A DNA stretch of 64,000 nucleotides from Pseudanabaena sp. UWO311. Lineage in GTDB: Bacteria; Cyanobacteriota; Cyanobacteriia; Pseudanabaenales; Pseudanabaenaceae. The stretch is from the NCBI RefSeq assembly GCF_006937785.1, contig NZ_SJEE01000010.1:62001-126000 (forward strand), given 5' to 3'. Shown piece after piece: positions 42,879 through 52,037 of this stretch (positions are counted from its first letter, which is position 1; the number at the start of each line of letters is the position of its first letter). The translations under genes and the position numbers were made by a program. The notes under the pieces were generated by a model. The model worked only from the letters and a program-made list of their open reading frames with translations. It was not told where the DNA came from and searched no databases.

Positions 42879-44450
42879 TTAGATTTGACCAAATCCTAGC
42901 TTTTGTAAAACTGCCTCCTGCGCCTCTGGTTGCTGACTATAGGCAAAGCCCCAAGGCATTTGAATTGGTAATAAAGGCAACAATTGATCTAAGGCGTAGG
43001 GACTTCCATAGAGAACGACAGCTTGCAATTTATTTTCTAAAATCAATTCGGCAATTAAATTTTTAGTCTTTTCATGTAGGTTGGTGTTGCCTCGGAAGGG
43101 ATTACCTCGACTAAAGATTTGGATAAAGATTTGCGAAAATTGGGCACATTTTAGATTGGATAAGGTTAATCCATCTGCCACAATACGCTGATAGCCATTG
43201 TTCTTTGGCAATAATACAGCGGGCGATCGCGCATTAAGGAACTCTTCACAGGTCAGTGGATCGTCAACAATAATCAAATTTAAATAATTTGCTGCTAGAT
43301 GATCTTTGACATTGTCAGGTTGTAGATTTGAGAGCGCGGAATAAACATTAATGGACTTTGTGGCGATTGACCTAGCAATTCCAAGATTCAGAGGATTACC
43401 TAATTTTTTTAGATTAGGAGGAATACCGCATACTTTCTGTTTTGCCTTCCAAATTCTTTGGACTGAATCTCGTATTTGATCTCGATTTATTTCTTTGGAT
43501 TCTACTGCTGCGCAGACTGCATGAATTGTAGCGATTGGATCGACGGGCATCAGTAAAATATCCACACCAGCTTTTACTGCCTGCACAGCGATCGCTTCAG
43601 GGCTACCCAAATTTGCAATGCCTGACATGATCAGTGCATCTGTGGTAATAATCCCATCAAAGCCTAATTCGGTTCTCAAAATCCCTGTCAGAATATGATG
43701 CGACAAGGTAGCGATATTTTTGCGATCTAACGCTGGCACTAAAATATGCGCACTCATAATCGCATCAACACCCGCCGAAATTGCATTGACAAAAGGCGGA
43801 AACTCAACATTCTCAAATCTTTGGCGATCGTGAAGTAGTGTTGGTGTTTGTAAATGAGAATCCACCGATGTATCCCCATGTCCTGGGAAATGTTTGGCGG
43901 TGGTCAGTACAGGATATTGCTTTGCACCCGCAATAAATCCCCTTGTTGCTCCCATCACTTCACCAGCAGTAATCCCGAAAGCTCGCACATTAATTACAGG
44001 ATTTTCAGGATTATTATTGACATCAACAATCGGTGCAAGTAACCAATTGATGCCGATCGCTAAAGCTTCCTCCGCCGTGATTTTTCCCATCGCCTCAGCA
44101 TATTTCATGGACACTGCTTGCAATGCCATCGGTGGCGGGAACCATGTTGCACCGCTAAAGCGTTGTCCAACTCCTTCTTCAATATCTGCGGCTATCAACA
44201 AAGGGACTTTTGCCCATGATTGAATTTGCTGCGTTTTCAGGGCAACCTCTGGTGCACTACCCCCAAGCAAAATTACACCGCCAACCCCATATTCACCGAT
44301 CAAAGTTTGCAATTTCGCACTGGGTAATTCCCACTGCGGATACTCGATTTGGTGATCATAAAGCATCCCGCAAGCGCGAACCACCACCATTTGAGAAACT
44401 TGCTCAATGAGGCTAAGGCTATCAATATCAGGCAAGTTGATTGGCGACAT
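42879..44450 (-). CDS. Glycoside hydrolase family 3 (beta-N-acetylglucosaminidase, NagZ-like)
   Basis: Residues ~10-340 form the GH3 TIM barrel with the NagZ signature KHFPGHGDTSVDSHLQTPTL, the upstream RAFG motif (NVRAFGITAGEVM) and the catalytic aspartate region IITTDALIMSGI. A ~180-residue C-terminal domain follows, longer than E. coli NagZ, as in many cyanobacteria. It removes terminal GlcNAc from peptidoglycan fragments during cell-wall recycling. No signal peptide is visible, so it acts in the cytoplasm. Confidence 0.88.
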   Translation of the reverse strand: MSPINLPDIDSLSLIEQVSQMVVVRACGMLYDHQIEYPQWELPSAKLQTLIGEYGVGGVILLGGSAPEVALKTQQIQSWAKVPLLIAADIEEGVGQRFSGATWFPPPMALQAVSMKYAEAMGKITAEEALAIGINWLLAPIVDVNNNPENPVINVRAFGITAGEVMGATRGFIAGAKQYPVLTTAKHFPGHGDTSVDSHLQTPTLLHDRQRFENVEFPPFVNAISAGVDAIMSAHILVPALDRKNIATLSHHILTGILRTELGFDGIITTDALIMSGIANLGSPEAIAVQAVKAGVDILLMPVDPIATIHAVCAAVESKEINRDQIRDSVQRIWKAKQKVCGIPPNLKKLGNPLNLGIARSIATKSINVYSALSNLQPDNVKDHLAANYLNLIIVDDPLTCEEFLNARSPAVLLPKNNGYQRIVADGLTLSNLKCAQFSQIFIQIFSRGNPFRGNTNLHEKTKNLIAELILENKLQAVVLYGSPYALDQLLPLLPIQMPWGFAYSQQPEAQEAVLQKLGFGQI

Positions 44451-44474
44451 AATTAACTACAAACTATCATGGGT

Positions 44475-44507
44475 AGTAATGTGCGGCGCGAAGCGCCGCA
44501 CATTACT
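44475..44507. terminator. Hairpin between GerMN and GH3 genes
   Basis: AGTAATGTGCGGCGC pairs perfectly with GCGCCGCACATTACT around GAA, overlapping the stop codon of the GerMN gene. Confidence 0.8.
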
Positions 44508-45120
44508 AAAAATCTAGTGCAAAATCTTTGCGGGTCATTGGTTGTGGGACTTCTAACCCCTCACCGCCGATAAGTTTTAACGGTTTACCTTCAACGGACA
44601 AAAAGACTTTTGCATCGGGTTCTAAAGTCGTTGCTGTGTATAAAACTTGAATAATCCGACCCTGCATGGATGCCGAGCCACCGCCGCTAGTAAAAGCTTT
44701 AGATAAATTAATCCGAATTTCCTTGCTTTTTGTCGTTGCGCTTAATACTTTCGTATTTGCGGGAATGGCACTGTAAAGTTGCGATTCAGGAGGTTTTTCA
44801 GTAATCAGCATGTTGATTACTGACGCGATCGCTTCATCATTGCTTTTGGCTTTAATGGCGATCGGTACTGCGATCAGTTTATTTTTACTAGACTCGATCC
44901 AATAAATTGCCAACTGACTATCCACGGCTCTGGTTGCAGGTGGTGGTGATTGGGTTACTTGGTTGATACTAGCTGGTACTGATGATTGGGGATTAGGCTG
45001 ATTATTAAAAGTGCCATGCACAAGCACCGCCGCACCAGAACCGCCGACAACCGCCGCCGCTACTAGCCCAAACCAAGTACTTTTGCTTAAAACTGGAATT
45101 TTCATAATTTCGCTCTTCAT
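44506..45120 (-). CDS. GerMN domain protein
   Basis: A 204-residue protein with an N-terminal membrane anchor (TWFGLVAAAVVGGSGAAVLV), a Pro/Gln-rich linker, and a C-terminal GerMN domain (~65-190; LAIYWIESSKNKLIAVPI, AIASVINMLITEKP, KEIRINLSKAF). GerMN is found in spore germination proteins and in many envelope proteins of non-spore formers; in cyanobacteria its role is unknown. An ATG at 45105 is an alternative start. Confidence 0.8.
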   Translation of the reverse strand: MKSEIMKIPVLSKSTWFGLVAAAVVGGSGAAVLVHGTFNNQPNPQSSVPASINQVTQSPPPATRAVDSQLAIYWIESSKNKLIAVPIAIKAKSNDEAIASVINMLITEKPPESQLYSAIPANTKVLSATTKSKEIRINLSKAFTSGGGSASMQGRIIQVLYTATTLEPDAKVFLSVEGKPLKLIGGEGLEVPQPMTRKDFALDF

Positions 45121-45256
45121 CGTTGATTAAGTTTGCATAACACTATTGACGCAAACAAACACGAATTAGCTCCTTAATCTATTTTATAGCAGCTTAAAGT
45201 GCAAAAAGATGTCAGTCAGAAGTCCTATTAATACTTACTGTCGAGAATAGTCTTGT

Positions 45257-45318
45257 AGGGGCGGGTTTTGCAGACGCACCCTGCTTTTAGCAAAGAATTG
45301 TCAACTAAACCCGCCCCT
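45257..45318. repeat. GGGGCGGGTTT inverted repeat
   Basis: AGGGGCGGGTTT (45257-45268) and AAACCCGCCCCT (45307-45318) flank 38 nt. From memory this inverted repeat is common in cyanobacterial genomes. It lies between coaD and the GerMN gene. Confidence 0.7.
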
Positions 45319-45355
45319 TCAAATCAGATCACCTGCTGAACGTAGCAATGAAAAA

Positions 45356-45847
45356 TTAGGGCTGCTGGAATTTTTGTCTTAGGGCGATCGCAACTTCAGT
45401 TGTGACTAAATGCCCGATCTCTCCACCAAAACGGGCAATTTCACGAACCACACTACTGCTCAAAAAACTATACTCATTGGAAGTCGATAGGAAAACCGTC
45501 TCGATGTTGTTTGCCAAAGTTTTATTGGTATGTGCCATCTGTAGTTCCAATTCAAAATCTGAAACAGCTCTTAATCCTCGAATTAAAACCTGTGCTTGCT
45601 TGAGGTGTGCATAGGTGACAGTTAGCCCTGTAAAGGTGTCAACATCAACATTATCTAAATGTTGAGTTGCTTGACGAATTTGGATCATTCTTTCCTCCAT
45701 CGTAAATAGAGGATTTTTATTAGGATTACGTAAAACAGCGACGATCACGCGATCAAATAGATGACTACCGCGCTTAATAATATCGAGATGCCCAAAAGTA
45801 ATGGGATCGAAGCTACCAGGATAAATGGCAATCAATGCATTCACCAA
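45356..45847 (-). CDS. coaD: Phosphopantetheine adenylyltransferase
   Basis: Fourth step of coenzyme A synthesis, transferring AMP to 4'-phosphopantetheine. Motifs [16 protein letters not shown] (nucleotidyl transferase T/HxGH), [19 protein letters not shown] and [15 protein letters not shown] match CoaD. There is no ATG at the N-terminus: the frame offers TTG (45847), GTG (45844) or TTG (45835), the last giving a product starting MIAIYPGSF as in most CoaD proteins. Full length at about 160 residues. Confidence 0.95.
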   Translation of the reverse strand: MVNALIAIYPGSFDPITFGHLDIIKRGSHLFDRVIVAVLRNPNKNPLFTMEERMIQIRQATQHLDNVDVDTFTGLTVTYAHLKQAQVLIRGLRAVSDFELELQMAHTNKTLANNIETVFLSTSNEYSFLSSSVVREIARFGGEIGHLVTTEVAIALRQKFQQP

Positions 45848-45910
45848 CTATCTACAGACTGTGATTATATATCGCAAAGCACTGTCTGTCAGCGCTTTGC
45901 GCTCAAATCC

Positions 45911-45969
45911 AAACGAAAGAAGTTTTTGAAAGTGTTGCAAAGCAACACTTTCAAAAACTTCTTTCGTTT
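45911..45969. repeat. TTGAAAG-type hairpin, copy 2
   Basis: 28-nt arms pair perfectly around AAA, with core TTTTTGAAAGTGTTGC. Preceded by CAGCGCTTTGCGCTCAAA at 45890-45907. It lies between ycf21 and coaD, both on the minus strand. Confidence 0.85.
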
Positions 45970-45990
45970 GATTGATAAAGGCTTCTATTT

Positions 45991-46635
45991 TTACAGGCTG
46001 CTGGAACCAAGATATTTACCGATCGCGGGCGAATAGATTTCATAAATCATGGTGATAGGTTCGCCTCCATGCCACAACAAATAATGTCTGCCCCAATAAG
46101 TGTCAATTTCAGGATAGCCAAAAGCTTCAGCTAAATTGGGAGAATGTCCATTATAAATACCTTTAAGATCTCGATAAAGCTCTGTGTACTTTTGGTTAAG
46201 GCTGACCCAAATTGGCAGTGAAGGATCTTTGAGATATTTTTGCATCGTTGCCTCAGACCACCAAGAGGTTGCATGGGAGAATATCTCGCCCGTTTGCTGT
46301 GATCGCAAAAAGATCTGACGGCGAATTCGAGGTGCTGCGATCGCGGTAATGTCTGATGGCGCATTGTCATCACTATCTCCGATTGGAGTCATGGCAACTA
46401 CATCCACAGAAATTTCTGATTGAGTCAATAGCTGTAAATGGCGAGTTGGTGCGCCATCGCCCATTAAGAACATCTGCCAATTTGGAGATAGCAAGTTAAA
46501 CGGCAAACCTTTGCGAATGTCGGCTTCGCTGCCTTGCCACATCGGTTCTTCGATGCGATTCCATGCTGAGATGATTCTCCTATCAAGAGACAAATTTGTA
46601 GGAGTGGATGTGCTTAGAGGAGATGATAATTTCAT
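45991..46635 (-). CDS. Chorismate lyase-like protein (Ycf21/DUF98)
   Basis: A 214-residue protein resembling the cyanobacterial chorismate pyruvate-lyase (Synechocystis Sll1797, Ycf21) that makes 4-hydroxybenzoate for plastoquinone. Visible features are WQMFLMGDGAPTRHLQLLTQ, RIRRQIFLRSQQTGEIFSHA and GRHYLLWHGGEPITMIYEIY, the last like the REALFFRGGEPLLVVEVFLP end of UbiC-type lyases. It stands between repeat hairpins on both sides. Family call from memory of Ycf21. Confidence 0.75.
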   Translation of the reverse strand: MKLSSPLSTSTPTNLSLDRRIISAWNRIEEPMWQGSEADIRKGLPFNLLSPNWQMFLMGDGAPTRHLQLLTQSEISVDVVAMTPIGDSDDNAPSDITAIAAPRIRRQIFLRSQQTGEIFSHATSWWSEATMQKYLKDPSLPIWVSLNQKYTELYRDLKGIYNGHSPNLAEAFGYPEIDTYWGRHYLLWHGGEPITMIYEIYSPAIGKYLGSSSL

Positions 46636-46679
46636 ACAGGATTTATCTTAACAATCCGTAACATATTGTTTATTGTAGT

Positions 46680-46722
46680 GCAAACAAAAAGAAACTCACT
46701 TAGTGAGTTTCTTTTTGTTTGC
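46680..46722. terminator. 20-bp-arm perfect hairpin
   Basis: GCAAACAAAAAGAAACTCAC pairs exactly with GTGAGTTTCTTTTTGTTTGC around TTA, between the YaaW-like gene end and the ycf21 start. Confidence 0.8.
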
Positions 46723-46763
46723 AATCACCAACAGAGCATTGCAGCGCAACTCTTCATTGACAA

Positions 46764-47603
46764 TCAAGACATTCTCAGTAATCTTATTTGGGCAACAATG
46801 AAAATTGCAGGAATAATTCGTCCGTAATTAGTGGCGATCGCCCTCCAACCTAAATCAGCAAAAAACAAGCCCCAGAGCGCAGGCGTAATCACCGAAAACA
46901 CAGTCCGCGCCGCCGTATATTGAGTAGCTGCTGCCGCCATTCCCCGTTTCGCAAGATAGGTAGAGACATAAGCATTTAGACGAGAAGCGATCGCAGTCCC
47001 GCCAGCTTTAAGTACCTCATAACCAACTTGATACGATGCAAAATGCCACGCCATCTGTCTTGCGATCGCAGTTAGTACCGCCGAACGAATTACAGTACTA
47101 ACTGCGATCGCGCTGCCGCCTTTGACTAATAAACTCATAGGATTGCGCTGCGCATCAAGGGGCAAGGACTTTTGCAAATCTGACTCAGTGAGCGCTGCTT
47201 GCATCGAATCATCAATGCTGGAACGTTCTTGAGGTGACAGTTTTTTCCATGAATTGCTAATTAAATTCAGAAATAATTCTGATTCGATATCTTCGATGGT
47301 TTGATTTTTAGAATATTTGATATTTAGGTGTTGGCATACCCGTTCTAGGACTTCTCGATAGCTGACATTACCAGTTTTGCGCCGCAAAACCGTCAGTCCA
47401 TCGGCGGCTAGAAATTTGAAACGCTTTGCGATCGCCTCGATCTGTTCATCGCGATTCCAGCTTTGTAATTCTTTAACTGGCGGAGTCGCAAAATAATCAA
47501 GGGGATTGAACTTGCGCCGAAAAAGGATATCCGCAATTTGGCATAACTCTTCATCGGTTGCCAACGCTAGTACATTGCTTAACTCGTCCATTGCCCCATC
47601 CAT
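46764..47603 (-). CDS. YaaW-like (UPF0174) protein
   Basis: A 279-residue protein whose layout resembles E. coli YaaW: an N-terminal DELSNVLALATDEELCQIAD segment, a central ESELFLNLISNSWKKLSPQER, and a glycine/alanine-rich hydrophobic C-terminal half (GGSAIAVSTVIRSAVLTAIA, RTVFSVITPALWGLFFADLG). Function of the family is unknown. An ATG 4 codons in (47591) is an equally good start. Confidence 0.6.
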   Translation of the reverse strand: MDGAMDELSNVLALATDEELCQIADILFRRKFNPLDYFATPPVKELQSWNRDEQIEAIAKRFKFLAADGLTVLRRKTGNVSYREVLERVCQHLNIKYSKNQTIEDIESELFLNLISNSWKKLSPQERSSIDDSMQAALTESDLQKSLPLDAQRNPMSLLVKGGSAIAVSTVIRSAVLTAIARQMAWHFASYQVGYEVLKAGGTAIASRLNAYVSTYLAKRGMAAAATQYTAARTVFSVITPALWGLFFADLGWRAIATNYGRIIPAIFIVAQIRLLRMS

Positions 47604-47699
47604 TGATTTTGTAACGAACAGTATCTCAAGCTTACTTAAGCTTAAAAGATTCTAGTACTAATTACTTAAAAGGAAAAATTATTCAGAATTTTCCTTGTT

Positions 47700-48398
47700 C
47701 TAAGTCTGTTGGCTTTGCAGTTGTTCGATTTCACGGATAACTCTGGCTTGGCTGGATATTAGGTGATTGCTAAGAGCTGTGAAAGCCGCTTCATAATCAC
47801 GTTGTACGATCGCTTCATAAATTTGACGATGCTCCGAGCGGATCTCTAAAACCTTGAGATTTTGTTGCACTGTCTGCATCCGCAATAATGCCATCTTGTC
47901 GAATAGCTGCTCTAATAAAAGTGCTAGCCAAGGATTACCAGAACATTCAACGATCGCGCGATGAAATTGATAATCGATATGTAGTAACTGGTAGCTTGTC
48001 AGTTGATTTGGTTGCTGGGCGATCGCTTTTTCTGCTTGTTGAATCGCCAATTCAATTTTTGCTAACTGCTCATCAGTGGCATTTTTACAGGCTTCTAATA
48101 CTGATTCTTGCTCTAGTACCAAGCGACAACGATAGAGATGTTTAGCATCAGCGATGGAGAAGCTAACCACTCGCAGATTGCCGTTTTCATCAGTTATAAC
48201 AAGCTGCTCTTGTTGTAACTGCTGTAGAGCTTCACGAATCGGCGTGCGGCTAACTTGCAATTTCTCGGCAATTTGGGTCTCTACCAAACGAGAGCCAGCT
48301 AAAAGTTCCCCTGACAAAATCGCTGAGCGCAAAACCTGATAGGTTTGCTCACGCAAGGATAGAGGACGCTGAATAGGACGAGGTGATGAGAGCAACAA
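47700..48398 (-). CDS. GntR family transcriptional regulator (FCD/FadR type)
   Basis: Residues ~12-75 form the winged helix (LREQTYQVLRSAILSGELLA, RLVETQIAEKLQVSRTPIRE) and residues ~85-220 an FCD effector domain (RCRLVLEQESVLEACKNA, HRAIVECSGNPWLALLLEQL, SEHRQIYEAIVQRD) with metal-type His residues. The start is a TTG at 48398, since an in-frame stop precedes it and an AGGAG site lies 9 nt upstream. It is divergent from an M20 amidohydrolase gene and probably controls it. Confidence 0.88.
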   Translation of the reverse strand: MLLSSPRPIQRPLSLREQTYQVLRSAILSGELLAGSRLVETQIAEKLQVSRTPIREALQQLQQEQLVITDENGNLRVVSFSIADAKHLYRCRLVLEQESVLEACKNATDEQLAKIELAIQQAEKAIAQQPNQLTSYQLLHIDYQFHRAIVECSGNPWLALLLEQLFDKMALLRMQTVQQNLKVLEIRSEHRQIYEAIVQRDYEAAFTALSNHLISSQARVIREIEQLQSQQT

Positions 48399-48437
48399 TC
48401 AGAAATCTCCTAAAGTCTGCATGAACAATTTATAGCA

Positions 48438-48499
48438 AATTACGAATTACGAATTACGAATTATGTAGCTGCATACTTCGTAATTCGTAATTCGTAATT
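48438..48499. repeat. Heptamer repeats forming an inverted repeat
   Basis: Three tandem TACGAAT-type heptamers on the left (48438-48460) face three TTCGTAA heptamers on the right (48477-48499), giving a 23-bp-arm hairpin. This looks like cyanobacterial short tandemly repeated repetitive (STRR) DNA. It lies in the divergent gap beside the GntR gene. Confidence 0.75.
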
Positions 48500-48518
48500 C
48501 AAAAAAATCACAAATTCA

Positions 48519-48541
48519 TTGTATACAGTATATTGTATTCA
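48519..48541. promoter_or_regulatory. Possible GntR operator
   Basis: The palindrome TTGTATACA (48519-48527) is followed by a second half-match TTGTATTCA (48533-48541) in the gap between the divergent GntR and amidohydrolase genes, 39 bp before the latter's ATG. FadR/GntR proteins often bind TTGTATACAA-type sites. Prediction only. Confidence 0.45.
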
Positions 48542-48579
48542 TAATCTACTTAACATATCTTCAAGGAATAATCTGAGTC

Positions 48580-49821
48580 ATGGTAGCGATACTCCCAAAA
48601 TTAGCGATCAATTGCGATCGCCTTGATCGCAGTCTTGCTGAACTTGCAACAATTGGCAAGCTGCCAAACGGTGGAGTATGTAGGCTCGCTTTTTCTGAAG
48701 AAGATAGGCAAGCTCGGAAATTAATAAAAACTTGGATGCTAGAAGCAGGCATGTCTGTACGAAGTGACGCTGTTGGCAATATCATCGGTACTTATGCAGG
48801 AACAGAATCAGGAACAGCAGCTTTGGCGACAGGTTCGCACATTGACACAGTACCAGTTGGAGGGAGGTTCGATGGCTGTCTCGGCGTTTTGGCGGGAATC
48901 GAAGTGGCGAAGGTATTTCAAGAAAGCCAGATACGGCTGCGTCATCCCTTTGAAGTAATAGTTTTTTCCGATGAAGAAAATAGTGTGATTGGCTGTAAAG
49001 CGATCGCAGGCAACGCTCCCACCGATTCAGAACGTTACCGCCGTAAAGATGGCACATCGATTCAAGATTGTTTAAAAAATGTTGGTGGTGATTGGGATCA
49101 GCTCCATACGGCTAAACGCGATCACCATGAAATTGCGGCGTTTATCGAACTCCATGTTGAGCAGGGCGGTGTACTTGAAGCATTAGATAAACAAATCGGC
49201 GTAGTTACAGGTATCGTCGGTCAATATCGCTTTATGGTAACAATTATTGGTCGTCCCAACCATGCTGGGACAACGCCGATGAATATGCGAAAAGATGCTC
49301 TCGTAGCAGCTTCTCAACTGGTATTAGCAATCAATCGCCTTGGGGTGGAAACGAAGGGCGAACAAGTAGCGACTGTAGGACATATGACTGTTTCGCCTAA
49401 CGCGACTAATGTTGTGCCAGCCCGTGTAAATATGAGCATCGATTTGCGCGACCTCTCCGAAGAGAATTTACAATATTTAATCTCGCAGATTGAGAAAGAA
49501 TGTGAGGCGATCGCCCAAAATACAGGTACAGAATTTACCATTGAGCAGAAGTTGCATGTGCTGCCAACTCCCGCCAAACCCGAACTAATGGAAGCGATCG
49601 CGAAGGTTTGTGAAGAACTCAAACTCAGTTATGACTACTTACCTAGTCGCGCAGGGCATGACGCTCAAGAGATTGGACGTTTTACGGGTATGGGCATGAT
49701 TTTTGTGCCAAGTCTTAATGGGATTAGTCATTCGCAGGATGAGTATACTTCGCCTGAGCAATGCGCTCAGGGAGCAAATGTTTTGTTACATACGCTTTTA
49801 GCGATCGATAAAACTCTATAA
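48580..49821 (+). CDS. M20 family amidohydrolase (hydantoinase/carbamoylase or allantoate type)
   Basis: A 413-residue zinc-dependent hydrolase. Metal-ligand motifs are TGSHIDTVPVGGRFDG, FSDEENSVIGCKAIAG, ELHVEQGGVLEA and the late PSRAGHDAQEIG, followed by NGISHSQDEYTSPEQCAQGA, all matching the N-carbamoyl-L-amino-acid hydrolase/allantoate amidohydrolase group. It likely releases ammonia from a carbamoyl or ureido compound; which one cannot be told. Divergent GntR regulator suggests substrate-induced control. Confidence 0.9.
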   Translation: MVAILPKLAINCDRLDRSLAELATIGKLPNGGVCRLAFSEEDRQARKLIKTWMLEAGMSVRSDAVGNIIGTYAGTESGTAALATGSHIDTVPVGGRFDGCLGVLAGIEVAKVFQESQIRLRHPFEVIVFSDEENSVIGCKAIAGNAPTDSERYRRKDGTSIQDCLKNVGGDWDQLHTAKRDHHEIAAFIELHVEQGGVLEALDKQIGVVTGIVGQYRFMVTIIGRPNHAGTTPMNMRKDALVAASQLVLAINRLGVETKGEQVATVGHMTVSPNATNVVPARVNMSIDLRDLSEENLQYLISQIEKECEAIAQNTGTEFTIEQKLHVLPTPAKPELMEAIAKVCEELKLSYDYLPSRAGHDAQEIGRFTGMGMIFVPSLNGISHSQDEYTSPEQCAQGANVLLHTLLAIDKTL

Positions 49822-49825
49822 AAAC

Positions 49826-49908
49826 TAAACTCCAAAAAGGGCAAAGCGCCTGCTTAGCAGGCGCTTTGCCCAAAAGATGAGAAGCGCCGCTTCTCATCTT
49901 TTGGAGTT
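49826..49908. terminator. Composite three-way hairpin between convergent genes
   Basis: Two perfect hairpins lie side by side: GGGCAAAGCGCCTGC / GCAGGCGCTTTGCCC (49839-49871) and AAAAGATGAGAAGCG / CGCTTCTCATCTTTT (49872-49902). Outer AAACTCCAAAA and TTTTGGAGTT arms can close both into a cruciform. It serves the ends of the amidohydrolase and GH133 genes. Confidence 0.8.
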
Positions 49909-51903
49909 CTCGATGAATATCCAAGTTTGTAGAACCTCGGCAACAGTCCAAGCTTGAGCAATACAACCACGCGATCGCATCGGGGCATCACCATCAAAGA
50001 TCTCACTCAAACTGCCTAAACCTCCAGCTTGCATATGATGAGACATTGGCTGGAGTATTGCATGAGCCTGTTCGGGATTTTGATAGACGCGCAGATGGCT
50101 CCGTATAAATGCGCCTAGCAGCCAGCCCCATACGGTTCCTTGATGATAAACGCTATCTCGTTGATATGAGTCACCGCCATAATGTCCGCAATAGTCTGGA
50201 TGATCGGGAGATAGCGATCGCAATCCGTAGGAAGTGAGTAGCGATCGCCCACATGCCTCAACAATACTTTTTTGTTGAACTTCAGTTAATAGGGGCGAAA
50301 TAGGCAGAGATACGGCAAAGATTTGATTGGGGCGTAGAGTATCATCGTGACATGCTGTGCCGTCTGAATTTAAGACATCATAGCAATAGCCAGTTGATGG
50401 ATTCCAAAACTGTTGAAATCCAATTCTGGCTTGATCTGCGAGTTTCTCATAACGATCATGGGGTTTGCCAATCTTCTGAGCGATCGCGGACATAGTCTCT
50501 AAAGCACAATACCAAAGCACATTAATTTCTATGGGCTTGCCAATGCGAGGCGTGACGACCCAGTCACCAATCTTGGCATCCATCCAAGTTAGTTGCACTC
50601 CTGACTCACCTGCATAGAGCAAGCCGTCACTATCGAGATGGATGTTGTAGCGAGTACCTTGGCAATGCCAATCGATAACTTCTTCTAGAGCAGGAAAGAG
50701 ATGCTCTAATAGTTGATCGTCTCCAGTTGCCTCATGGTAGGCACGGATTGCCTCAAAGTACCAAAGTGTGGCATCGACCGTATTGTATTCTGGCTTCTCA
50801 CCGACATCAGGAAAGCGATTAGGAAGCATTCCGCGATCGAGATATTGAGCAAAGGTAAGTAGAATGGAACGCGCTATTTCTGGACGACCCGTTGCTAACG
50901 TTAACCCTGACAGACTAATCATCGTATCTCTTCCCCAGTCAGAAAACCAGTGATATCCAGCAATAATCGTTTTGCCATTATCTAGCTCAGGACGATCCAC
51001 AATAAACTGATCAGCGGCTAGCACTAACTGCTTGATCCAATCTGGCGCTGACTGAGTTGAGATTTTGGAGAAATAGTTTAAGGAATAAAAAGAGTGCCAA
51101 GTCTCTAAAAGCTTTGTTTCGCGATCGCGCGCCAGTTGTAAAGCAACTTTGCTATCTAAGGAAGCACTCGCATCAGTGCTAGCAAGAATAGTTAAAGCTT
51201 CTCCTACTTCCAGTTTTACATCAAAAGTAACAACATGAAGATGATCTTCGCGATCGCTTAATCCACGCTCTCGTTCTATCGCGAGGTAAAATCCTTTATA
51301 CCAATCATGTGCAAGCGTTAAATCACCGCGATCGCTAAATAAATAGAATGGAGTTGCAGTCGGAAAAGCCCTAATACAGACTCCTTTCTCAATACGATCA
51401 ACTTGCATCTGCCAATTGTCACCGATGGTATTGCCGTGGTAATCACGATAGTTAACTAATGCTTGAATTGAGAGCATCATTGGAGAACTACCACGCTCTA
51501 GAGTGTATTGAATATAGGTAGTATTTTGTCCATGTTGCATCCATATCCGCTTTTGGAGTAGCGCATCAGCACAAGCAAAGCTCCATTTTGGTATGTTTCC
51601 TTCTAATGCGAAACCTTCAATATTTTGATAACCAGTTGGTTCCACAGATCCATCTGACCAACGATTAGTATGAAGAGGATAATGCTGACCTCTATATTTT
51701 ATAGTTTCATCTAATTTGGAGACCAAGAGAGATCGCTCTAATGGTGGTTTGAGTGCGCCTACCAATAAGCCATGATAACGGCGGGTCAGCATCCCCGAGA
51801 TCGTTCCAGAGGCATAGCCACCAATACCATTAGTCACTAGCCATTCATATTCTTCTGACTTAGTGCGATCGCCACAAATCTCTCTTCCAAAATTGATGCT
51901 CAT
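49894..51903 (-). CDS. Glycogen debranching enzyme (amylo-alpha-1,6-glucosidase, GH133)
   Basis: A 669-residue cytoplasmic enzyme. The N-terminal domain (~15-260) begins EWLVTNGIGGYASGTISG and has TRRYHGLLVGAL. The C-terminal (alpha/alpha)6 catalytic domain has GYHWFSDWGRDTMISLSGL, RGMLPNRFPDVGEKPEYNTV and YQRDSVYHQGTVWGWLLGAF with the acidic catalytic residues of the family. Removes alpha-1,6 branches in glycogen breakdown. Confidence 0.93.
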   Translation of the reverse strand: MSINFGREICGDRTKSEEYEWLVTNGIGGYASGTISGMLTRRYHGLLVGALKPPLERSLLVSKLDETIKYRGQHYPLHTNRWSDGSVEPTGYQNIEGFALEGNIPKWSFACADALLQKRIWMQHGQNTTYIQYTLERGSSPMMLSIQALVNYRDYHGNTIGDNWQMQVDRIEKGVCIRAFPTATPFYLFSDRGDLTLAHDWYKGFYLAIERERGLSDREDHLHVVTFDVKLEVGEALTILASTDASASLDSKVALQLARDRETKLLETWHSFYSLNYFSKISTQSAPDWIKQLVLAADQFIVDRPELDNGKTIIAGYHWFSDWGRDTMISLSGLTLATGRPEIARSILLTFAQYLDRGMLPNRFPDVGEKPEYNTVDATLWYFEAIRAYHEATGDDQLLEHLFPALEEVIDWHCQGTRYNIHLDSDGLLYAGESGVQLTWMDAKIGDWVVTPRIGKPIEINVLWYCALETMSAIAQKIGKPHDRYEKLADQARIGFQQFWNPSTGYCYDVLNSDGTACHDDTLRPNQIFAVSLPISPLLTEVQQKSIVEACGRSLLTSYGLRSLSPDHPDYCGHYGGDSYQRDSVYHQGTVWGWLLGAFIRSHLRVYQNPEQAHAILQPMSHHMQAGGLGSLSEIFDGDAPMRSRGCIAQAWTVAEVLQTWIFIENSKR

Positions 51904-51940
51904 TTTATTTATGTATTCTGCATGGATCTCAATTCATACC

Positions 51941-51974
51941 AATTCACAAAAGTGTGACGACACTTCTGTGAATT
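51941..51974. repeat. Hairpin upstream of GH133 gene
   Basis: AATTCACAAAAGTGT pairs with ACACTTCTGTGAATT (one G-T pair) around GACG, 38 bp upstream of the GH133 start. Confidence 0.65.
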
Positions 51975-51980
51975 AAAAAA

Positions 51981-52037
51981 TAAACCCAGTAAGGGTTTTA
52001 AAAACACTTAATGGCTAAGCCTTTTAGTGTTTGGGTA
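51981..52037. repeat. Imperfect hairpin in a divergent gap
   Basis: AAACACTTAATGGCT faces AAGCCTTTTAGTGTTT, with outer TAAACCCA/TTTGGGTA pairing. The gap to 52233 otherwise holds only presumed promoters. Confidence 0.55.

Noticed and set aside
48438-48499. Miniature CRISPR-like array
   Set aside because: The repeats are contiguous 7-mers without spacers and form one inverted repeat; this is STRR-like DNA.
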